Below, piece by piece: positions 37,328-47,069 of a stretch of DNA of 64,000 nt. The translations under genes were made by a program, and so were the position numbers. Under the pieces are notes generated by a model. The model had not been told where the DNA came from and did no database searches. It saw only the letters and a program-made list of their open reading frames with translations. Source of the stretch: JADCRZ01 sp037718865 (GTDB taxonomy: Bacteria > Bacteroidota > Bacteroidia > Chitinophagales > Chitinophagaceae); assembly GCA_037718865.1 (NCBI GenBank), contig JBBJMP010000004.1, positions 248,001 through 312,000 of the forward strand, in the 5' to 3' direction. Every line of letters begins with the position of its first letter. Positions within the stretch are counted from its first letter, which is position 1.

Positions 37328-37373
37328 AAACTTTATTGCATACTTTTTAGGCCAGGTATTCGTCACGGTTCTC

Positions 37374-37994
37374 TTAAGGAACATTTATGTATTTATGGAT
37401 CTGAAGGCTTAACTCCCACTGCGGATTGGCCTTCATATAATCAACGATAAGGGGGATGGTAACGGCTGACTTTGTCCATTCCGGTTGGAGAAACAGCTTA
37501 CAGCCGGTTCCTACCTGTGCCGCAAATCGCTCGGCCCAGGCAAAGTCGGATTTATTAAAAATGACCACTTTCAATTCGTTTGCCTGGTATACCACTTCAG
37601 CAAGGGGAAATTTAAATTTTTTTGGTGAAAGACAGATCCAGTCCCAGTCACCGGTTAAAGGATGTGAGCCGGATGTTTCGATATGGGTTTGAAAGCCTGC
37701 TGCCTGTAACTGTCGGGTAAGTGGTGAACAGTCATGCATAAGCGGTTCGCCGCCCGTGATTACAGCCAGGCGCCCGGGATAACTGGCCGCTTCGACGACT
37801 ATTTCGTTTACGCTTTTTTTGGGATGGCCGGAGGTCCAGCTTTCTTTCACATCACACCACACGCAACCCACATCACAACCGCCCAGGCGAATAAAATAGG
37901 CCACCTTTCCCTGATGAAAGCCCTCGCCCTGAAGGGAATAGAACGCTTCCATCACCGGCAGTGTTTGGGTAATCTGTTTACTTGTTGAAATCAT
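37374..37994 (-). CDS. queE: 7-carboxy-7-deazaguanine synthase
   Basis: Radical SAM enzyme of queuosine/7-deazaguanine synthesis, converting carboxytetrahydropterin to CDG. The 206-residue protein shows GEGFHQGKVAYFIRLGG, the 4Fe-4S triad CDVGCVWC (C-x3-C-x2-C) and TGGEPLMHD. Length and motifs are normal for Bacteroidota. No queC/queD/queF are nearby. Confidence 0.94.
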   Translation of the reverse strand: MISTSKQITQTLPVMEAFYSLQGEGFHQGKVAYFIRLGGCDVGCVWCDVKESWTSGHPKKSVNEIVVEAASYPGRLAVITGGEPLMHDCSPLTRQLQAAGFQTHIETSGSHPLTGDWDWICLSPKKFKFPLAEVVYQANELKVVIFNKSDFAWAERFAAQVGTGCKLFLQPEWTKSAVTIPLIVDYMKANPQWELSLQIHKYINVP

Positions 37995-38036
37995 TAGCCG
38001 GCAAAGTTCGTAAAATATTTTTGTCTGCCCGTCAAA

Positions 38037-38051
38037 TGTTCCTGCGGAACA
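38037..38051. repeat. TGTTCC-TGC-GGAACA hairpin
   Basis: A perfect 6-bp stem with 3-nt loop in the 95-nt gap between queE and folD. It is like the short palindromes scattered in Bacteroidota genomes. A second dyad (GCCGG...CCGGC) follows near 38064-38080; either may end folD transcription weakly. Confidence 0.4.
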
Positions 38052-38089
38052 AGGAGATTGTATGCCGGATGGCTCCGGCTTGTACTACC

Positions 38090-38965
38090 CTAATTCATTT
38101 CATTGCAGGCTTTAAATGTATTTTTCATAAGGGCAGCGATGGTCATTGGGCCAACCCCTTTGGGAACCGGCGTAATATAACTGCATTTAGGGGCTACAGA
38201 GGCAAAATGCACATCGCCTTTTAATGCGAAACCGGACTTACGGCTGGGGTCCGCCACGCGGGTGATTCCGACATCAATAATTATGGCACCTTCCTTTACC
38301 ATGTCAACCGTAACAAATTCAGGTTTTCCCAGTGCAGCTACAACAATATCGGCTTTACTGCAGATCTCTTTAAGACCTTTCGTATGTGAGTGACAAAGGG
38401 TAACCGTACAATTGCCCGGGTTATTATCAGCACTCAGCAATATGCTTACGGGCCTGCCTACGATATTACTCCGGCCGATAACTGTAGCCGACATGCCTTT
38501 AGTGTTGATCTTATAATGGTTCAGCAGCAGCATGATGCCATATGGCGTGGCAGGAATAAATGTATCAAGGCCCTGAACCATTTTCCCCACACTAACCGGG
38601 TGAAAACCGTCCACATCCTTAGCCGGGGATATTGTATTTATTACCTTTTCTTCCGAAATATGTTTTGGCAAAGGAAGCTGAATGAGAATACCATCCACGT
38701 CCGGATCTACATTCAGGTCTTCAATCGCAGTTAAGAGTTTGCTTTCAGAGATAGATTCTTCAAAATGGATCAGCGTAGACTTATAGCCTATCTCGGAACA
38801 AACTTTCACCTTTGCACCCACATAAGTTTGACTGGCGCCATTAGCCCCAACCAGAACGGCAGCCAGGTGAGGGATTTTTCTCCCTTCAGCCACTGACTGA
38901 GCCACTTGGAGTTTGAGCTCGTCGTTCATGGCTTGAGACGCCAGCTGGCCATCTAAAATTTGCAT
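38090..38965 (-). CDS. folD: Bifunctional methylenetetrahydrofolate dehydrogenase/cyclohydrolase
   Basis: Interconverts methylene-, methenyl- and formyl-tetrahydrofolate. From the ATG at 38965 (MQILDGQLASQAM) it is 291 residues, the usual length; the open frame ten codons upstream looks non-coding. Motifs: QTYVGAKVKVCSEIG with catalytic Lys region, DGILIQLPLPKH, VIGRSNIVGRPVSILL for NADP, and TPVPKGVGPMTIAALM at the end. Confidence 0.95.
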   Translation of the reverse strand: MQILDGQLASQAMNDELKLQVAQSVAEGRKIPHLAAVLVGANGASQTYVGAKVKVCSEIGYKSTLIHFEESISESKLLTAIEDLNVDPDVDGILIQLPLPKHISEEKVINTISPAKDVDGFHPVSVGKMVQGLDTFIPATPYGIMLLLNHYKINTKGMSATVIGRSNIVGRPVSILLSADNNPGNCTVTLCHSHTKGLKEICSKADIVVAALGKPEFVTVDMVKEGAIIIDVGITRVADPSRKSGFALKGDVHFASVAPKCSYITPVPKGVGPMTIAALMKNTFKACNEMN

Positions 38966-39057
38966 GGCGCAAAGGTAATCTCCAGTACCTGACAAAATGC
39001 AGTGAAATCACTTATTTTTTGTTCTCCAGCCAGACGGAGTTTTACAAAATTTCAATA

Positions 39058-39879
39058 GTGAAACGGATATTGATATTCCTGTTATTTTTTGACTGCCTGA
39101 CGGGTTTAGCACAGGGAATCCGATCTCCTTTAATCACCCGCTATACTGGCATAGGCACCTACAGCAGCACGTTCACCGATGTCTTCTCTTTTGCGAGTAA
39201 CCAGGCTGCACTGTCAAAAGTTAAATCCATTATGTCGGGAATTTATGCGGAGAGAAGATTTATGTTAAAAGAACTTGATCGGTATGCGGCTGCCATTGCC
39301 ATTCCCTTCCGGCATGGCGGCGTTGGTATATCTGCCCTACACACGGGCAGCAGCCATTACAGGGAATCACAATTGGGACTGGCCTACGGCCGGGCGTTGG
39401 GAGAAAGCGTCTCCCTGGGGGTTCAATTTAACTATCACCTGATCAGCATTGCCGGGTATGGAAACTCCGGGGCCATGCATGCGGAAATCGGCAGTATTAT
39501 TCACTTGACAGACAATCTACATGCAGGGGTTCATGTATATAACTTGCTGAACAGCAAGCTGAAGAATGAAATGAGCCGAAAATTGCCCGCCATATATACA
39601 CTCGGACTGGGATATGAACTGTCTGAATCCATATATATGAGCGCAGAAGTAGCAAAAGAGGAAGGTCAACCGGTAAACATGAATATAGCTGTGCACTATT
39701 CCCTGGTCAAGCAGTTGTTTTTACGCGGCGGAATAGCGACCGGGTCGAACCAGTTTTTTTTTGGAACAGGAATGAAATGGAAAAATGCCAGGATGGACGT
39801 AGTTGGAACCTATCATCCACAGTTAGGAGTAACACCTTCGTTACTGCTCATTTTCAGTAAGCCCGGCGAAAAGGAATGA
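39058..39879 (+). CDS. Outer membrane beta-barrel-like protein
   Basis: A secreted barrel-like protein of about 273 residues if it starts at the GTG 39058 (VKRILIFLLFFDCLTGLAQG, a good signal peptide); a TTG at 39019 would add 13 residues. Repeated glycine-rich strands (GGVGISALHTG, VSLGVQFNYHLISIAGYG, LFLRGGIATGSNQFFFGTGM) suggest a barrel of the PorV/UPF0164-like kind. The next gene starts inside its stop region (4-nt overlap), so the two act together. Confidence 0.55.
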   Translation: MKRILIFLLFFDCLTGLAQGIRSPLITRYTGIGTYSSTFTDVFSFASNQAALSKVKSIMSGIYAERRFMLKELDRYAAAIAIPFRHGGVGISALHTGSSHYRESQLGLAYGRALGESVSLGVQFNYHLISIAGYGNSGAMHAEIGSIIHLTDNLHAGVHVYNLLNSKLKNEMSRKLPAIYTLGLGYELSESIYMSAEVAKEEGQPVNMNIAVHYSLVKQLFLRGGIATGSNQFFFGTGMKWKNARMDVVGTYHPQLGVTPSLLLIFSKPGEKE

Positions 39880-41945
39880 AAATATGTTTGATCATACTTG
39901 CCGCTATTTTGTCCTGCAAGGGTTTATTTTGCCAGGAGAATGAGCACATTTCTGCCGTGCTGGAACAACAGTCAGAGAGCATGGCCAACCAGGATGATAT
40001 AAATCAGGAAGATAATGATAACCTCCAGCTCTTGCAGCATTTCGCAAAATACCCACTCAACCTTAACCAGGCGGCAAAAGGAGATCTGGTGGCACTAACA
40101 CTGCTCAATGACTTGCAGATCGGCCATCTGTTAAACTACCGCAACCTTTTTGGCAAGTTGCTCTCGGTTTATGAGCTCCAGGCTGTTCCAGGCTGGAACA
40201 TTGAGACGATACAAAAGATTTTGCCTTTTGTACAAGTAAGTAATCATGAGGGAATTTTCGGAGGGATCAGCAAACAATGGAATGGCGGCGACCATAAGCT
40301 GTTGTTCCGTTTTTCCAGGGTATTGGAAAAAGCCAAAGGCTTTACCAAATCAGTAGACACTACCACCGGCCACTATATGGGCGGACCTGACAAGTTATTC
40401 TTCCGTTATACATACAACAATAAAAGCAGGTTGCAATGGGGAATAGTCGGAGACAAAGATGCCGGAGAGCCGTTTTTCAAGGGAAAGCAAAACGGATTTG
40501 ATTTTTATTCTTTCCATTTTTTCACAAAGGGAAATGGCGTTATAAAAGCGCTGGCTCTGGGTGATTACAGGGTTAACATGGGCCAGGGGCTGATACAATG
40601 GCAAAGTCTTGCGCTGAATAAATCAGCAGAAGTAATGGCTGTAAAAAGACAATCACCCGTGCTCAGTGCATACCATGCGGCAGGCGAACACCATTTTTAC
40701 AGGGGTATGGGCATCACCCTGAGAAAAAATAATTGGGAAGGCACCGGTTTTATTTCGCTGCGCAAACTGAGTGCAAATACAGGTGTCGACCCCTTAACCG
40801 GGACAGTGCAGGTATCATCATTCCATTCTTCGGGCTATCACCGCACCATCCTTGAGCTGGAGAAGAGGAAGAATCTTCGTCAGTTCACCATGGGAGCCAC
40901 ACTTAGTCGCTCTACAAATTCCTGGCGGCTCGCGGCCAATGTGATTAGCACCCTTCTTTCCATGCCCTTAAAAAAAGCTGATGAACCGCATAACCTGTTT
41001 GCAGGGAAAGGACAGTCTTTTGCAAACGCAAGTATTGATTATAGCTACACGTACAGGAATGTTCACTTATTTGGCGAGGCAGCTGCTGATAGGGGAATGC
41101 ATAAGGCCATTCTAAATGGATTGCTCGTTTCCCTTAATGCCAGGGCAGAGGCCTCATTAGTGCTGCGTCTGATAGACAGGCAGTATCAATCCCTTTATTC
41201 AAACGCTTTTACCGAGAACACGGTGCCCGTAAATGAAAATGGGTTGTATGCAGGTATAACGATCAGGCCTTCCAGCCAGATAAGCATAAATGCCTATGCA
41301 GATACCTATCGGTTTCCCTGGCTGAAGTACAGGGTGGATGCGCCCTCCTCGGGAAAGAAATACCTGGTTCAGCTGACATATAAACCTAATAAGCAAGTGG
41401 AAATCTACAGCAGATATAGAACGGGATTAAACGAAGAAAACCGTTCAGACGATACATCTGTAACAACTCAGGTTGACAAGGTAAAACGTCAAAGCTGGCG
41501 TGTTCATTCCTCAATTCGCATAAACACCGATGTCATGTTGAGAAGCCGCTGTGAGCTTTACTGGTTTAACAAAAACCGGCCTGGGGCAGAACAGGGCTTC
41601 CTGATATTCATGGATGTGTTACATAAGCCGCGGCAAAAGTCATGGTCGGCAAGTCTGCGGTTGTTGTATTTTGAAACGGAAGGTTACAATGCCCGGATAT
41701 ATGCTTATGAAAACGATTCGCCGTCGAGCTTTTCCATCCCTCCATTTTTTGATAAGGGCTACCGCTATTATATTAATCTCAATGGTGTTCCGAAAAAACC
41801 TCTTTGCAAAGGCTTGCATATAGAGTACTGGTTAAGGTGGGCGCAGACCATTTATCCGGGGAAAAGCAGTATAGGCACAGGGCTCGAAGGCATACAGGGT
41901 AATCGGAAAACGGATGTTCACGCAGAACTTTTATTTCGGTTTTAG
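39876..41945 (+). CDS. Helix-hairpin-helix domain protein with beta-barrel-like C-terminus
   Basis: A 689-residue exported protein (signal peptide ending GLFCQE). After an acidic stretch comes a ComEA-like helix-hairpin-helix region (about 50-110): YPLNLNQAAKGDLVALTLLN, then LLNYRNLFGKLLSVYELQAV. The rest consists of strand-rich repeats with aromatic ends (final HAELLFRF), like an outer membrane barrel. Proteins of this plan are common in Bacteroidota but uncharacterised. A role in DNA uptake is conceivable from the HhH but unsupported. Confidence 0.65.
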   Translation: MKICLIILAAILSCKGLFCQENEHISAVLEQQSESMANQDDINQEDNDNLQLLQHFAKYPLNLNQAAKGDLVALTLLNDLQIGHLLNYRNLFGKLLSVYELQAVPGWNIETIQKILPFVQVSNHEGIFGGISKQWNGGDHKLLFRFSRVLEKAKGFTKSVDTTTGHYMGGPDKLFFRYTYNNKSRLQWGIVGDKDAGEPFFKGKQNGFDFYSFHFFTKGNGVIKALALGDYRVNMGQGLIQWQSLALNKSAEVMAVKRQSPVLSAYHAAGEHHFYRGMGITLRKNNWEGTGFISLRKLSANTGVDPLTGTVQVSSFHSSGYHRTILELEKRKNLRQFTMGATLSRSTNSWRLAANVISTLLSMPLKKADEPHNLFAGKGQSFANASIDYSYTYRNVHLFGEAAADRGMHKAILNGLLVSLNARAEASLVLRLIDRQYQSLYSNAFTENTVPVNENGLYAGITIRPSSQISINAYADTYRFPWLKYRVDAPSSGKKYLVQLTYKPNKQVEIYSRYRTGLNEENRSDDTSVTTQVDKVKRQSWRVHSSIRINTDVMLRSRCELYWFNKNRPGAEQGFLIFMDVLHKPRQKSWSASLRLLYFETEGYNARIYAYENDSPSSFSIPPFFDKGYRYYINLNGVPKKPLCKGLHIEYWLRWAQTIYPGKSSIGTGLEGIQGNRKTDVHAELLFRF

Positions 41946-42146
41946 GACCTGTTCTGCAGGGCTGATATGTAATATTTAAGGCATGAGTAATTTTACCTAT
42001 TGGACTTATTTACTGAAAATCTTTGCAGCATTTCCTTTAAACCCTTTGTCTATCCTAATCTTATGTTCCCTTCTATAAAGTTTAACTATTTATTAAAAAA
42101 CAAATATTTTAATATATTTACCGGTCTAAAAACTAAAATCACATAC

Positions 42147-45100
42147 ATGAGAAAAGTTCTAGTATTATTTACCATGCTGCTATTGAGTTCAGTAGTGGTA
42201 TTTGCCCAGACCTCCCCGGTTACTGGTCAAATTAAAAACGAACGAGGAGAGCCAGTGTCTTTCGCTACCGTCAGAGTGAAAGGTAGCAACGCTGCTGTTT
42301 CCGCAGACCAGAATGGCAATTTCTCAATACCCGCTGCCAGAGGGGCGATACTTATAATCAGTGCGACCAGTTTTGGAACCAAAGAAGTTAAGGTAGGAGA
42401 TGATAATACAGTATCAGTATCATTAGCGGCAAGCACCAGTAACATGGAAGAGGTGGTTGTTACGGCAGCCGGTATTAAACGGTCTGAAAAAGCACTGGGC
42501 TATGCCGTAAGTAAAGTTGACCCTGATGCATTACTTCAGAAATCAGAACCCGACATGTTGAAGGGTTTGCAAGGTAAGGTGGCTGGTGTTGACATCAGGT
42601 CTTCCCAGGGAACACCAGGAGCAGCGACACGTATTCAGATAAGGGGCAACAGTTCATTTTTTGGAGAAACCCAGCCTTTGATCATTGTTGATGGAATACC
42701 GTATAGCAATGACCAGGTTACTACCAGCAGTCAGACATCAGGCGGTGGTGCTTACTCAAGCGGTATTTCAAATTTAGATCCCAATGACATTGCCACCATG
42801 AATGTATTAAAGGGCTCAGCCGCTGCCGCCTTGTACGGTTCAAGGGCTTCAAACGGTGTGGTAATTATCACGACAAAATCCGGCGGCGGTTCCCGTAGCA
42901 AAAAAGGCCTGGAAGTAAGTTTGAAGAGTTCAGTTTCCTTTGAAACCATAGCCAACCTGCCAACCTACCAGAATGAATATGGTGCTGGTTCCCAGTTTAG
43001 CTATTCAAATTCTAACGGTTCCTGGGGTCCTGCTTTTCGGAACCGGGATTCCATCCCTGCCTGGCCCGACTATAAGGCCGCCTTTCCTGAAAGGTTCCCT
43101 TCGGCAAATACAGCCTACAGGGCCTATCCGGATAACGTAAAAGACCTGTTCAACACTGGCATGGTGTATGAAAATTCTGTGGGTGTTACCGGCGGAGATG
43201 CCAAAAGCTCTCTTGGGCTTACGGCGTCACAATTAACACATAATGGCTATGTTCCAAATTCCACATATAAAAGGGCAAACATAGGCCTGGGTGGACAAAC
43301 AAAACTCACCATGGGACTGAATGTCGGCGGCAACTTCAGCTATAGCCGTTCGGTGCAGAACGGTGGCTTTTTTGGAGAAAATCAGGTTGGAGGTGCGGCC
43401 TCCCAGTTTGCCAGGTCATTGTTCCTGGCACGTAACTGGGACCTGAACCTGCCCTTTGAAGATAAATTACAAAAAAATTTAACGCCAAATGGAGGTGGAC
43501 AGTTCGATAATCCACGCTGGTCAGCTAAATACAATACGGCCAGTACACAGGAAGAAAGAATTGTTGCAGGTATGCATGCCGATTATAACATCACTAAATG
43601 GATGCAGGTCGCTTATAACCTGGGTACCAACGTAAGCATCTTGAACAGGCGGGAAATAGCCGAAATCGGCTCAAGGGCCGCAGAAGGCCTGGGAAGGATA
43701 GTATTGGACAATTACAGGAAACAGGAGATCGAATCCAACTTTTTAATTACCCTGACTCCTTCAATAGGCGAAGATTTTAGTTTGAGGACCGTTTTAGGCC
43801 ACAATCTTAATCAGCGTACCAGGACTGACCAGGTGCAAACCGGAAATAGATTCATTACAAGAGGGATTTATACTTTAAAAAACACAGCTACACAAACGTT
43901 TACTGATGATTTTTATGAAAGGCGACGGTTACTCGGTGTATTCGGTAATATATCATTAGGCTTCAGGGATTATGCTTTCCTTGATATTACCGGACGTAAT
44001 GACTGGTCTTCCACATTGCCTGTCGAAAGCAGGAGTTACTTTTATCCATCCATTTCAGGTTCCTTTGTTTTTTCTGACGCCTTAGGATTAAAAGGTGACG
44101 TATTTGATTATGGAAAAATCCGGGGTGGTTGGGCAAAGGTAGGCAGGGATGCGGATCCTTATAGCCTGCAAAATGTGTTTATCCTTAACAATAGCTTTCT
44201 TGGTCAGTCTACGGCTTCCTCTTCTACCACTTCTTTTGACCAGAACCTGACACCGGAATTCACACAGGAATTTGAAGTAGGAACTCAACTAAGTTTTTTA
44301 AAAAGAAGGATTGAACTTGATTTTACGGTGTATAACAAAGTAACCACTGATCTAATTGCACCGATCTCTACACCGTCTTCTTCGGGGTACCAGCAGCTGT
44401 ATACCAACTTTGGAGAGATAAGTAATAAAGGCGTTGAAATTGATTTGACCCTCCGTCCAATCAGAACAAGTGGATTTAGCTGGGATATTCGTGGAATTTT
44501 TACCAAAAATAAAAACACTGTAGAATCCTTACGCGAAGGAGTAGATAGGATTCAACTTAGAGGTGTGCTGACCGGAATTGGACCTTACCTGGAACCAGGA
44601 AGGCCTTTTGGTTATCTCCGGGGTACCAAATCGGTGAGGGACGAGGCCGGCAACCTATTAATCAACCCAGCTACTGGCGGGATGATTCAGGCACTAGATG
44701 AAGACATTGTCGGAGACCCGAACCCTGATTTCAAATTGGGAATAAATAACACATTCTCATACAAGGGCATATCCCTGAGTACACTATTTGATTATACTAA
44801 GGGAGGTAATATTTACTCTGTAACAATCAGTTCTTTATTAGGAAGGGGAGTGACAGCAGATACGAAGGACAGGGAAACTTCCTATATTATACCAGGCATT
44901 TATGGAGATCCGAATACCAATTTGCCCATACTGGATAATAATAAAAATACAATTCCTAATATAACCCGCATTACTACAAACGACCTGTATTTTTCTCCCA
45001 ATCCAACTTCAGGTGCAACATTTGCCATTAATACGCCAACAGAGTGGAACATATATGATGGAACGGTCTACCGTTTAAGAGAGGTTAACCTGGCCTATGA

Positions 45101-45314
45101 AATTCCTAAGTCGGTTTACAAAAACCTGCCTATAGGTTCAATAAGCTTAAGTTTGACAGGAAGAAATTTGTGGCATCTTGCACCAAATGTGCCAAGGTAT
45201 ACCAATTTTGATCCTGAGGTTAACAGCTTTGGAGCATCCTCTACGCAGGGTATTGAGCTTTCCGCTGCTCCGACAACAAGAAGATATGGCATTAACCTAA
45301 ATGTTACCTTTTAA
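42147..45314 (+). CDS. SusC/RagA-type TonB-linked outer membrane transporter
   Basis: A 1055-residue SusC-like protein. From the ATG at 42147 (MRKVLVLFTMLLLSSVVVFAQ) it has a signal peptide, a carboxypeptidase-like domain (GQIKNERGEPVSFATVRVKG), a TonB box-like MEEVVVTAAG, a plug domain (VDGIPYSNDQ, LYGSRASNGVVIITTKSG), and a C-terminal barrel ending in a Phe (NLNVTF). It forms a lidded transporter with the SusD-like lipoprotein next door. The long upstream extension of the frame to 42000 is not coding. No ECF sigma/anti-sigma pair is beside it. Confidence 0.93.
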   Translation: MRKVLVLFTMLLLSSVVVFAQTSPVTGQIKNERGEPVSFATVRVKGSNAAVSADQNGNFSIPAARGAILIISATSFGTKEVKVGDDNTVSVSLAASTSNMEEVVVTAAGIKRSEKALGYAVSKVDPDALLQKSEPDMLKGLQGKVAGVDIRSSQGTPGAATRIQIRGNSSFFGETQPLIIVDGIPYSNDQVTTSSQTSGGGAYSSGISNLDPNDIATMNVLKGSAAAALYGSRASNGVVIITTKSGGGSRSKKGLEVSLKSSVSFETIANLPTYQNEYGAGSQFSYSNSNGSWGPAFRNRDSIPAWPDYKAAFPERFPSANTAYRAYPDNVKDLFNTGMVYENSVGVTGGDAKSSLGLTASQLTHNGYVPNSTYKRANIGLGGQTKLTMGLNVGGNFSYSRSVQNGGFFGENQVGGAASQFARSLFLARNWDLNLPFEDKLQKNLTPNGGGQFDNPRWSAKYNTASTQEERIVAGMHADYNITKWMQVAYNLGTNVSILNRREIAEIGSRAAEGLGRIVLDNYRKQEIESNFLITLTPSIGEDFSLRTVLGHNLNQRTRTDQVQTGNRFITRGIYTLKNTATQTFTDDFYERRRLLGVFGNISLGFRDYAFLDITGRNDWSSTLPVESRSYFYPSISGSFVFSDALGLKGDVFDYGKIRGGWAKVGRDADPYSLQNVFILNNSFLGQSTASSSTTSFDQNLTPEFTQEFEVGTQLSFLKRRIELDFTVYNKVTTDLIAPISTPSSSGYQQLYTNFGEISNKGVEIDLTLRPIRTSGFSWDIRGIFTKNKNTVESLREGVDRIQLRGVLTGIGPYLEPGRPFGYLRGTKSVRDEAGNLLINPATGGMIQALDEDIVGDPNPDFKLGINNTFSYKGISLSTLFDYTKGGNIYSVTISSLLGRGVTADTKDRETSYIIPGIYGDPNTNLPILDNNKNTIPNITRITTNDLYFSPNPTSGATFAINTPTEWNIYDGTVYRLREVNLAYEIPKSVYKNLPIGSISLSLTGRNLWHLAPNVPRYTNFDPEVNSFGASSTQGIELSAAPTTRRYGINLNVTF

Positions 45315-45333
45315 CTAATCTAATTATTAAAGT

Positions 45334-47052
45334 ATGCTACGTAAATTCATATATATAATACCAATTGCCCTTTTAGCGGCATCGTGTTCAAAAGATTTTT
45401 TCGATATCAATAAGGATCCAAATAATCCCACAACCATTGAAGTTTCCAAATTACTCACCACGGCTGAAAGAAACCTGGGCGATGGATTAGCCTTTGGTGG
45501 AGGAAACAACGGCGGGTTGTCTCAGATATTGGCCGTGTATACGCACCAGATTTCAACCCGCGAAGAGCCGGATCAATACGGGGCTACCGGTCAGGAATTT
45601 TTCTTGGGTTTGGCCTGGTCTAAATTATTTGCAGCTTCTCAACCGAGTGGAAGTACTCAGCAGTCAGGGGTACTCCAAAATTTGAACGAAATAATAAAAT
45701 TAGGTACCCCTTCAGGTAATACCAGGTACACTGGTATAGCTAAGGTGCTTAAAGCGTATACTTATAGCCAACTGGTTGACGTTTTTGGCGATGTGCCCTT
45801 TTCGGAAGCTAATAAATTAACGGAAGGAATTTTATATCCCAAATTTGATAAGGGTGCAGATATCTATCCCCAATTGCTATTGATGCTTGATTCTGCCATT
45901 GCAGATCTGACCAACACTACTGCGCCTAACCTGGTAAAGCCTGCCGGCGATGATGTTATTTATGGCGGCAACGTTTCCAAGTGGGTAAGAGCTGCAAACA
46001 CCATTAAGCTGAAATTATATACCCAGATGCGATTGGTGAAAAATGTGTCAGCAGAAGTTAATGCTCTTATAAACGGAAGAAATCTAATCAGTACTACAGG
46101 TGAAAGTTTTTTATTGCCCTATGGTCCGCTGGGATCTACAGATGACAGAAACCCAGGTTTTGAAGATTATTACTCCACTCAGCGAGGTAATCACGTAAGT
46201 CCCTGGTTTTATGAAATTTTAAAAGGATATAATCCAAGGATTAACACCGGTAATCCTGACCCAAGGGTTCCCTATTACATTTATAATCAATTAAGACCTA
46301 CCCAGGCTCCTGCTGAAGGTAATCAAACTGAATACCGCGACGGATCGTTCGTATCTATCTATTTTGGCTCGGTAGGGCCGGACAGGGACAGAAGTCAGCA
46401 AAATACCATCAGCCTTTTTGGAATATATCCGATTGGTGGCAGGTACGACCAGGGCGATGCAATGCGTGCCAATGCATCAATTGGTACCGGTGCAGCTCCC
46501 TATCGGTTCATTACTTATGCAGACCGCTTGTATCTCGAAGCGGAACTAATGAAAGTAGGTTTGGTAAGCGGCGATGCCAGGGCCAGACTCAGACAGGCGG
46601 TAGAAGAATCATTCAAGCAGGTAGATTCTGTGGTTACTATGGTAAAGGCGGCTCAAACAATACCTGCTTTAGTTGGTACTCCAGCGGTAACCGCTTATGT
46701 AGATAAAGTTTTGATCGAGTATGATGCCAAGCCAAATCAGCAGTTGGAAATAATTATGACCCAAAAATGGATATCCAACTGTGGAAATGCAGTAGATCAA
46801 TACACGGATTACAGAAGGACTGGATTTCCTGTATTATTCGATCCAAAAGATCCGACTGTAGCACCAGGAGGAAGAGTTCAGCCTCCAATAAACGGAGACC
46901 CTGTACTTCCGGGTGCTCAGAAATCTGTACCGGTTCAATTGAGCAGAACCTTCCCTTTTTCCTTACCATGGCATCAGGATGAACTAGAAAGAAATCAAAA
47001 CGCTCCTCCACAAAAAAATCCTCAGTCGTTCAAAGTTTTCTGGATGCCTTAA
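45334..47052 (+). CDS. SusD/RagB-like lipoprotein (SusD-like_2 type)
   Basis: A 572-residue surface lipoprotein that should cap the upstream SusC-type channel. Lipobox Cys18 (LLAASCSKD) is followed by DINKDPNNPTTIEVSKLLT, typical of the SusD-like_2 branch, then helical TPR-like segments (KVLKAYTYSQLVDVFGDVPF). It starts 19 nt after susC. The SusD-like_2 branch is often tied to non-glycan or unknown nutrients; the ligand here is unknown. Confidence 0.88.
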   Translation: MLRKFIYIIPIALLAASCSKDFFDINKDPNNPTTIEVSKLLTTAERNLGDGLAFGGGNNGGLSQILAVYTHQISTREEPDQYGATGQEFFLGLAWSKLFAASQPSGSTQQSGVLQNLNEIIKLGTPSGNTRYTGIAKVLKAYTYSQLVDVFGDVPFSEANKLTEGILYPKFDKGADIYPQLLLMLDSAIADLTNTTAPNLVKPAGDDVIYGGNVSKWVRAANTIKLKLYTQMRLVKNVSAEVNALINGRNLISTTGESFLLPYGPLGSTDDRNPGFEDYYSTQRGNHVSPWFYEILKGYNPRINTGNPDPRVPYYIYNQLRPTQAPAEGNQTEYRDGSFVSIYFGSVGPDRDRSQQNTISLFGIYPIGGRYDQGDAMRANASIGTGAAPYRFITYADRLYLEAELMKVGLVSGDARARLRQAVEESFKQVDSVVTMVKAAQTIPALVGTPAVTAYVDKVLIEYDAKPNQQLEIIMTQKWISNCGNAVDQYTDYRRTGFPVLFDPKDPTVAPGGRVQPPINGDPVLPGAQKSVPVQLSRTFPFSLPWHQDELERNQNAPPQKNPQSFKVFWMP

Positions 47053-47069
47053 ATTATAAAAAAAGATTT

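Noticed and set aside
37231..37334. Possible CRISPR or integron repeats
   Set aside because: The arms are inverted, not direct, with a single loop, and no integrase or cas gene is nearby.
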